Shown here piece after piece: positions 1 to 5,623 of a stretch of DNA of 17,211 nt (position 1 is its first letter; each line of letters opens with the position of its first letter). The position numbers and the translations under genes are program-made. The stretch covers positions 1,419,443 through 1,436,653 of the forward strand of contig LNKV01000005.1 in NCBI GenBank assembly GCA_001465935.1. Direction: 5' to 3'. The notes under the pieces were generated by a model. The model worked only from the letters and a program-made list of their open reading frames with translations, ran no database searches and was not told where the DNA came from. This DNA is from Clarireedia homoeocarpa. Taxonomy: Eukaryota > Ascomycota > Leotiomycetes > Helotiales > Rutstroemiaceae.

Positions 1-690
1 ATCCGGCTCTGGGACACAGCAACAGGCGAGCGCCTCCAAACTCTCGAGGGTCATTCGGACTCGGTTACATCAGTAGCCTTTTCGCCGGACGGTAAAATAG
101 TAGCTTCAGGCTCTTATGATAAAACGATCCGGCTCTGGGACACAGCAACAGGCGAGCGCCTCCAAACTCTCGAGGGTCATTCGGACTCGGTTACATCAGT
201 AGCCTTTTCGCCGGACGGTAAAATAGTAGCTTCAGGCTCTTATGATAAAACGATCCGGCTCTGGGACACAGCAACAGGCGAGCGCCTCCAAACTCTCGAG
301 GGTCATTCGGACTCGGTTACATCAGTAGCCTTTTCGCCGGACGGTAAAATAGTAGCTTCAGGCTCTTATGATAAAACGATCCGGCTCTGGGACACAGCAA
401 CAGGCGAGCGCCTCCAAACTCTCGAGGGTCATTCGCACTGGGTTAGCTCAGTGGCCTTTTCGCCGGACAGTAAAATAGTAGCTTCAGGCTCTTATGATAA
501 AACGATCTGGCTCTGGGACACAGCAACAGGCGAGCACCTCCAAACTCTCGAGGGTCATTCGGACTCGGTTAGCTCAATGGCCTTTTCGCCGGACAGCAAA
601 ATAGTAGCTTCAGGCTCTCGCGATAAAACGATCCGGCTCTGGGACACAGCAACAGGCGAGTGCCTCCAAACTCTCCAGGGTCATTCGAGC
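1..690 (+). repeat. 126-bp tandem WD40-coding repeats
   Basis: Units start at 1, 127, 253, 379, 505 and 631 (the last partial). The first three (1-378) read identically base for base. The fourth and fifth differ at a handful of sites, mostly in the blade region after GHS (TSV versus SSV or SSM) and at the end of the unit (SYDKT versus SRDKT). Homogenised units with diversity at a few positions are known for fungal incompatibility NLRs, where unequal exchange changes repeat number and specificity. Confidence 0.95.
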
Positions 691-900
691 TTAAAAGCAT
701 CATCAGCCTTTGAACAGTACTTTATATCAGACCATTGGATAACTGAAAAGACAGATGGAGAAATACGAAATATTGTTTGGCTACCTCCAGATTATCGACC
801 ATTGAATATATCTTTTTATAAGGGAATTATAGTTATAGGTAGTTCCTCTGGAAGCATTTTCTTTCTGAAACTTGAGCATAGAAATTTCATATCTAGGTAA
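1..900 (+). CDS. C-terminal part of a NACHT-WD40-type NLR (WD40 sensor domain), 5' end outside window
   Basis: The frame is open from the first base to a TAA at 898-900, giving 299 visible residues with no start, so the gene begins upstream. Five complete 42-residue WD40 repeats are visible, each with the pattern IRLWDTATGE, LQTLEGHS, VAFSPD.K, VASGS.DKT. A sixth partial repeat passes into a unique C-terminal cap (about residues 225-299) containing WLPPDYRP and a final SSGSIFFLKLE strand. That cap is typical of fungal het-d/het-e/HNWD-like NLRs, where WD40 repeats form the ligand-sensing propeller behind a NACHT ATPase. The NACHT part is not in the window, so the NLR assignment is inferred from repeat style and cap. 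A stand-alone WD40 protein is possible but less likely. Confidence 0.9.
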   Translation: MRLWDTATGERLQTLEGHSDSVTSVAFSPDGKIVASGSYDKTIRLWDTATGERLQTLEGHSDSVTSVAFSPDGKIVASGSYDKTIRLWDTATGERLQTLEGHSDSVTSVAFSPDGKIVASGSYDKTIRLWDTATGERLQTLEGHSHWVSSVAFSPDSKIVASGSYDKTIWLWDTATGEHLQTLEGHSDSVSSMAFSPDSKIVASGSRDKTIRLWDTATGECLQTLQGHSSLKASSAFEQYFISDHWITEKTDGEIRNIVWLPPDYRPLNISFYKGIIVIGSSSGSIFFLKLEHRNFISR

Positions 901-957
901 TTATTGCTATCAGTATATTCACTAGTTATTGTACTATTTGTGTATTTAGTATAATTT

Positions 958-961
<4 letters not shown>

Positions 962-991
<30 letters not shown>
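962..991. repeat. (TC)n microsatellite
   Basis: About 15 uninterrupted TC dinucleotides lie 62 bp after the WD40 gene stop codon, probably in its 3' UTR or just beyond it. A short open frame on the opposite strand through this tract gives only an Arg-Glu run and is not a gene. Confidence 0.95.
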
Positions 992-993
<2 letters not shown>

Positions 994-1963
994 GAGGATT
1001 GAGGCCTCTGCAGGTGTCGTCTGTCTAGAACCAATATTCAATGCTTCAGAAAGTATTGGGAAATGTAGTGTAGTGGGGTTGAGGCCACACCAGATTTTTG
1101 GTTCTCCCGTTCCAGGGTATTTCTAGGTATATATATAGTTGTAGTTTAGCTACTTTCAATCGACATCCTCCTTATCTCTTGTCTTCTCTCTTCCTGGTAC
1201 GCAGCTATAGTAGTGTGTTTACTGTGTACATCGACGACACATTCCCATCCCTTTTACAGTATATGCTCTGGGATATATTGTAACTGAAACTCAAGCTATA
1301 TCTCTCTCTCACATTTATATTTCTTATATCATAACAACATTGGCCTGTATTTTGCTGGTGACTGTAATTTACTGAGTATAAAGTACGATTCGTACTTACA
1401 TAAGCACGTTTTGATGTATCTAATTCTAAGTAGTGCACTCGGAACAATAATACTCCATTTCTTAAAAGCTAGAACCGGATCAACTAGTTAGCAGCCGCAG
1501 CCTTGTAGTACAGCTCATATCTCGACTAGACTCGACTTGCCCGTTCCTGGTGTGCGGGTAGAACAGGACTGGAGAGACGAGTAACGCCGGTACTTGCCAC
1601 TTAAACACGTCCTCTACCAATACCACGGTCAGGGCCGCACAGCAGAGCAATCCTATACCCCCGCTTGAGCCGGCTATTAACAACTTGGCTATGTATATCT
1701 TGTTTCCTAATTAGGCCTAATCCTGATATTGCACTTGACATCATGTTCATGGCTAGTGTGGGCTAACTGTTGTAAGCTTTATCATCCCGTAAATCAGGTA
1801 CTAGGGCGACGATGCAAATGTAATTTTGAGTAAGAGGAGTTGGAGTGCTTAGAGGTAGCTACGGGACACGAACTCTAGAAGACAAATAGATACTTGAATA
1901 AGTTTAAAAATTTTGAGATATTGAAAGTCAAAGTACTTATCAATTTTCTCGGCACGGTGGGTT
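992..1963. other. gene-free AT-rich intergenic region
   Basis: No supported gene. Short open frames (1098-1283 plus, 1205-1447 minus, 1480-1683 minus) lack family resemblance, and the last starts only at a TTG. A segment at about 1064-1242 has a TATATATA core and TGT...ACA-like ends and might be an old LTR, but this is too weak to call. The block at 1490-1680 is more GC-rich than its surroundings and could be the remnant of a coding exon. Confidence 0.5.
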
Positions 1964-2246
1964 TGTTGGATTCACTAAAGGCGGGGTAGGTGGGGTATGG
2001 GCCCACTACCCTAAACTGAACGTCGTAGAATATTTAGGCTTGCGAAGCCTATGACTTCAGGCTTGCGAAGCCTGTAGGTTAGGCTTACAAATAGGCTTGA
2101 GAGGCCTAAGGTAATAGGCCTGAAGGGCCTATAAATATAGCTAGTCCTTCCCACTGTAGATAGCAACCAAGACAGTCGAATGAAGCATCAGTTGTACCTA
2201 TCATTTGCACCTATTATTAAATCTATTGAAGCCTATAAGTACTACA
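1964..2246 (+). mobile_element. candidate solo LTR (283 bp)
   Basis: The segment starts with TGTTGGA and ends with ACTACA, matching the TG...CA rule. It has a TATAAATA promoter-like box at 2130-2137, about 115 bp before its right end, and carries a cluster of AGGC(C/T)T palindromes. The right end abuts the 3' end of the DUF3435 relic. The flanking five bases (GGGTT on the left, CTTAG on the right) do not match, so there is no visible target-site duplication. No internal retrotransposon coding sequence is present. The borders are my best guess. Confidence 0.4.
2036..2132. repeat. cluster of four AGGCYT...ARGCCT palindromes
   Basis: Four inverted repeats lie within 97 bp: AGGCTTGCGAAGCCT at 2036-2050, the same core flanked by C and G at 2058-2074, an imperfect version at 2092-2108, and ATAGGCCTGAAGGGCCTAT at 2114-2132, just upstream of the TATAAATA box. 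Each can form a short hairpin. They may be regulatory repeats of the presumed LTR. Confidence 0.8.
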
Positions 2247-2247
2247 C

Positions 2248-3044
2248 TTAGTGTACTACCCGCTGAAGACCGCTGCAAAAGATTGGCTGCTCTTGTGATT
2301 TCTCCAACCCTGAACCAGATTCAATTCCTTCAGCTAGGACTGTATCCATCTTCTCAAAATGAGAGTCTCTGATCGTTTTTAGACCATTGCGGTATATGAT
2401 CTGTCGTCGCGTTGATATCTGCCGAGATATCAACTTGATATCTCTCCGTAATTCATCGCTATTCTTCTTCAGCATCCGCAATATGTCACGCTTCTTCCAT
2501 AGAGAATTTCTAGTTACAAGCAATTCTTGTAACTTCGCATCCTGGTCACAGAACAGTTATTTTTGTTCTTCAGATAGGGTTGTAGGTGCCGAAGGATATC
2601 TTTGAGAGCGTATATATAAGAGCCGGGTTTGTTCAATGCGAGAGGGTTGTTGTCGATATATATTTCCCGAATTAATATTTGTCTCCCGGGATTGATACCG
2701 CATAACGAAAACCACATCTGATTGCCCAACGAGTTACTTTATACGGGTAGGGTCGGTCTTTTCTATAGTCAATCAATATTAATAACTCTAATATATCAGC
2801 CTTTGTGAAGCTTACCATCGTGTAAAGCGTTGGTCATCCCTCGACGAAGACAATAGAATGTAAATCGTTGTCGAAACCCTGCTGCAGCGAATACTCGTTT
2901 GCCATCCACAGTTATCGTGTCACTTGAAACCGCACGAGTTGGAGAGATGTCCTTAGATCGCTCCGTTGATCGAAATACAGGCACATCCAGCTTGCTTCGT
3001 TTGAGAGTTGTGGGAATCTTCACACTCGTGTCTATGTTTCGAAA
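2248..3044 (-). pseudogene. degenerate DUF3435 (tyrosine-recombinase-like) gene fragment
   Basis: Read right to left, about 2796-3044 encodes DVPVFRS, DISPTRAV, AAGFRQRFTFYCLRRG and TNAL, the order seen in fungal DUF3435 proteins around the recombinase YCLRRG motif. A stop at 2796 and a frame change follow. From about 2736 down to 2248 another frame continues the family: GQSDVVF where MGHSD.. is usual, YQSR, then APTTLSEEQK. A TAA at 2557-2559 interrupts it, after which LQELLVTRNSLW and a basic coiled segment ending IRDSHFEKMDT match the family C-terminal region. The N-terminal half is missing; homology stops at a purine-rich tract near 3050. DUF3435 includes the captain recombinases of Starship elements, but whether this relic was one cannot be told. 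The frameshift, stop and altered His make it non-functional. The assignment rests on recalled motif patterns. Confidence 0.65.
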
Positions 3045-3073
3045 TAAAAATAGAAAAGAAAAAGAAAAAGAAA

Positions 3074-3148
3074 CAGATAGAGAGTAAGAGCAAGATAGAG
3101 ACAACGAGAAGGATCACTACGGGAGAGTATTTAGTATTTGCATAGTTG
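3074..3148 (+). repeat. diverged copy of the tandem unit's 3' end (array junction)
   Basis: This stretch aligns without gaps to 10078-10152 and 17082-17156, the DNA just after the DUF6601 stop codon. Its first half is a purine-rich tract of modest identity. From 3111 onward only five differences remain (3123, 3135, 3140, 3141, 3148), all transitions. From 3149 the match becomes exact. It looks like the remnant of a further, older unit or the left partner of the recombination that made the array. Confidence 0.75.
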
Positions 3149-3369
3149 TCGGTTTACCGCTTTCCTAAACGAGTGGGTTGTATAAGTAGATTGTGTGAAT
3201 AGCTTTATTTTTGGGTTTCGGTTTTTGGTTTTCGGTTTTTTTTATTTCTGATTTCTATCCGCTAGAAATAATGAAAACGCAAATTATTATTGAGAAAATA
3301 TAAACTTGAAATGATCTATTGTATTTATTTACAACATCTCGGTATTCGATAAAATAACTTCTAAATACC

Positions 3370-3450
3370 TAAGTACTGAATTGCGATAATAAATGATTTA
3401 GAAAAAGAATTTAGGACTCTAAATACTGCATTGCGATATAGTAGCATTTA
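3370..3450 (+). repeat. pair of 31-nt imperfect direct repeats
   Basis: 3370-3400 and 3420-3450 share the pattern TAARTACTG.ATTGCGATA followed by a degenerate ATTTA end, separated by 19 bp. They could be remains of a minisatellite or binding sites; no function is evident. Confidence 0.7.
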
Positions 3451-3488
3451 AACGCGAGACCAGTAACAGTAATTTGGCGATCGAGTCA

Positions 3489-3580
3489 GCCCGGCTAGCT
3501 CAATGAATAGATTTTTAAATAACTGTGTTTCCCTTATCAAATAAATCAAAAGCCTGCCCGGCTAGCTCAATCGAAGAGTG
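3489..3580 (+). pseudogene. two truncated tRNA-Lys-like 5' ends
   Basis: GCCCGGCTAGCTCAAT occurs exactly at 3489-3504 and 3556-3571. It matches the acceptor strand, TA spacer and D-arm start (box A) of eukaryotic tRNA-Lys(CTT), differing from the common form by one base. The second copy continues as CGAAGAG and then TATGAG, still like the D-arm and anticodon-stem start, before diverging. Neither has an anticodon loop, T-arm or 3' acceptor strand, so these are fragments and not tRNA genes. The two sit 67 bp apart. Confidence 0.6.
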
Positions 3581-4047
3581 TATGAGGAAAGTATTTCTTG
3601 CCGTTTTGCGTTTTGAGATTGCTGCTTTTCCAAGAGTTTGTAGAGTATGTGAAGAAAGTATTTCTTTTCCATTTTGCATTTTGAAGTTTGTAAAAATCGG
3701 TTTCCAAAATCGGTATTGGAAAACCGGCAGAAAAATTCATGGTTTCCGTATCAATCCTGGGCTGTGCATAGTCTACCGTAATCTCACTACGGTTATTCAA
3801 TGTTGCAGGAAAGTTGTACAGATCAGTGTGTTTTTCCACTGCCCAACTCTCTTAGCAAAATATTTCATAACAAATCTCTAGCGTTCATTCGAATCTACAA
3901 TTACATATGCTGTCCCCTTATGCTACTTCTAGTGTCGGAGCACATCTCGCAACAGCAGTCCACAATGACGTATCCGTAGTATTTGAGATCTCATCTGCCA
4001 ACAGGACTCGAGCAGGGTACTGGCGTATACCCTCTGAAGCCAGAGTC

Positions 4048-4197
4048 CTAAACGTTGTCCCCGAAATGAGGCACTTGTGATATGAGTGTTTCTTTGCTTT
4101 TGGCAATTTTATCCTTCACGTTATCGAGGGCGTAGCTCATCTGGTCTGCTGGTAATGGCATTTGCTTAAAGTTGAACTGCTCAGTGGATGTCGCCAT
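4048..4197 (-). CDS. possible small gene, 49 codons, unknown function
   Basis: An ATG at 4197 in good fungal context (ACA before ATGG) opens a 49-codon frame ending in TAG at 4048-4050. The product is hydrophilic and plausibly structured: an N-terminal FNFKQMPLP motif, then an amphipathic, lysine-rich helix (residues about 20-40) ending LISQVPHFGDNV. It has no signal peptide or membrane segment. Other frames remain open just downstream on the same strand, as far as about 3918, so it could be the first exon or a frameshifted start of a longer gene. It lies about 650 bp downstream of the ancestral NLR stop on the same strand. I do not recognise the family. Confidence 0.35.
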   Translation of the reverse strand: MATSTEQFNFKQMPLPADQMSYALDNVKDKIAKSKETLISQVPHFGDNV

Positions 4198-4843
4198 TGT
4201 TTGTCGTATACGGGAGTAGACAAAATTTCAAAAACACATTATTTGCTGGCTTTGTTGGGTCCTGTAGTATGAGCAGGCGTCGCGCCAATGCGGGGTCATC
4301 GGCCCCAGTGGTTGCAAGTTCGACCCGCTGCGAACTTTGGACGTGGTGATGAACACCCGTAGTGTGTAGTCTTGTTTAACAGGAAGAGGACCCTTAAGAA
4401 CTATTCTACTTCAGTTTGAGACTAAAAGTATTGTATATAATATACATTCAGTATATTTATTTTTGGTGTTGGCGTCTGAAATCACCAGGGCGTGCGCAGA
4501 TAATGGGGACAAGCCGAAAATTAACCCGAAGTGCCTCGAAACACTCAAAATACTTTTATTTTCTACTCTCGTCAGAATGGAGGAAAGGAAGCAGTCCTGT
4601 ATACTACTTGGACAAGTAATTGAGTCGTTGTCCTATCCTATTCAAATTGCGAATAACAGATAATAGCCTCGAATAAAATTGTTTGAGAAACATTCTTGAT
4701 AGAAGTTTCTAGAACATACTAGCTACACTCAGTAGCAACATTCTATAGTATATAAACATCAGCTTCCCTAGGACCCTCTCTATCAAAGTTATAATATAAA
4801 ATATATAGTTATGATATATTTTGTATACTATAGAAACTATAGA
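4198..4843. other. gene-free spacer between small frame and NLR 3' end
   Basis: Near its left side are a GC-rich hairpin (GGGG...CCCC, 4292-4306) and a GTTGCAAGTTCGACCC segment at 4311-4326 resembling a Pol III box B. A plus-strand frame at 4463-4663 has protein-like composition but starts at TTG with no recognisable domain, so it is not called. 4780-4843 is very AT-rich and probably serves as the NLR 3' UTR and polyadenylation region. Confidence 0.5.
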
Positions 4844-5023
4844 TTATTGAGATTCCCTAGAGCTCTTCTCTAGCAGCTTGATAACAGCCTTGTGCCCGCG
4901 CTGAGCAGCCCATACCAGCGGCGTCTGGCTATACTGATCCTTGGCTTCAAGCTTAGCACCTCTCTCCAGCAGCAGCTTGACAACAGCCTCGTGCCCGCGT
5001 ATAGCAGCACATGACAACGGCGT
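4844..5023 (-). pseudogene. stranded ancestral C-terminus of the NLR (ankyrin tail)
   Basis: Beyond the amber codon at 5024-5026 the same frame stays open for 59 codons. It encodes one complete ankyrin repeat, a second partial one (TPLVWAAQRGHKAVIKLLE) and a short unique tail ending RESQ before TAA at 4844-4846. The divergent final repeat looks like a natural C-terminal cap, so the original protein probably ended here at about 1,196 residues. Confidence 0.75.
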
Positions 5024-5623
5024 CTAGCTATAACGATCCTTGGCTTCAAGCTCAGCACCTCTCTCCAACAGCAGCTTGACAACAGCCTCGTGCCCGCACT
5101 GAGCAGCCCATACCAGCGGCGTCCGTCTATAACGATCCTTGGCTTCAAGCTTAGCACCTCTCTCCAGCAGCAGCTTGACAACAGCCTCGTGCCCGCGTAT
5201 AGCAGCACATGATAACGGCGTCTGGCTATAATGATCCTTGGCTTCAAGCTCAGCACCTCTCTCCAGCAGCAGCTTGACAACAGCCTCGTGCCCGCGCTGA
5301 GCAGCCCATAACAGCGGCGTCTGGCTATCACGATCCTTGGCTTCAAGCTTAGCACCTCTCTCCAGCAGCAGCTTGACAACAGCCTCGTGCCCGCGCTGAG
5401 CAGCCCATAACAGCGGCGTCTGGCTATCACGATCCTTGGCTTCAAGCTTAGCACCTCTCTCCAGCAGCAGCTTGACAACAGCCTCGTGCCCGCGCTGAGC
5501 AGCCCATAACAGCGGCGTCTGGCTATCACGATCCTTGGCTTCAAGCTTAGCACCTCTCTCCAGCAGCAGCTTGACAACAGCCTCGTGCCCGCGTATAGCA
5601 GCCCATGATAGCGGCGTCCGGCT
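4870..5623 (-). repeat. 99-bp tandem ankyrin-coding repeats
   Basis: The motif starting CGTCTGGCTA (plus strand) recurs at 4922, 5021, 5120, 5219, 5318, 5417, 5516 and 5615, exactly 99 bp (33 codons) apart. Three consecutive central units are nearly or fully identical in DNA; others differ at a few bases. They encode ankyrin repeats of pattern TPL.WAA.RGHEAVVKLLLE. Because 99 is divisible by three and the units are so alike, a second frame is also open for 235 codons; it is a by-product. Confidence 0.95.

Larger units (their letters stand above)
3149..4047. other. AT-rich gene-free spacer of copy 1
   Basis: It holds a T/G-rich low-complexity run (about 3209-3250), 31-nt direct repeats, tRNA-Lys-like 5' fragments, imperfect 67-bp-spaced repeats (3576-3621 and 3643-3690), and two hairpins: GGTTTCCAA...TTGGAAAACC at 3699-3726 and ACCGTA-N7-TACGGT at 3775-3793. 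A 118-codon plus-strand frame at 3525-3881 is rich in Cys, Phe and Lys, overlaps these repeats and resembles no family I know; I do not call it. Confidence 0.6.

Noticed and set aside
816..1034. Minus-strand frame with an Arg-Glu run
   Set aside because: It is produced by the TC microsatellite and overlaps the real WD40 gene end.
1480..1683. Small minus-strand membrane protein
   Set aside because: It has only a TTG start, stops lie shortly upstream, and there is no family resemblance.
2030..2135. CRISPR-like or rho-independent terminator array
   Set aside because: The palindromes vary and have irregular spacing without unique spacers. The genome is fungal, so bacterial features do not apply; an LTR origin fits better.
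3525..3881. 118-codon plus-strand frame in the spacer
   Set aside because: It begins in the tRNA-like/67-bp repeat region, has low-complexity composition and no family motif; the opposite strand is also open for 90 codons, as expected of AT-rich non-coding DNA. Same for 10529-10885.
4280..4335. A complete tRNA gene
   Set aside because: A box-B-like sequence is present, but the T-stem, acceptor stem and a U33-type anticodon loop cannot be formed.
4463..4663. Plus-strand frame with protein-like composition
   Set aside because: It starts only at TTG, has no recognisable domain and no plausible upstream exon was found. Same at 11467-11667.
4870..5577. 235-codon open frame on the minus strand rich in Cys, Arg and Leu
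   Set aside because: It is an out-of-frame reading of the ankyrin repeats. The 99-bp period is divisible by three, so an alternative frame stays open by repetition. The same applies to 11874-12581.
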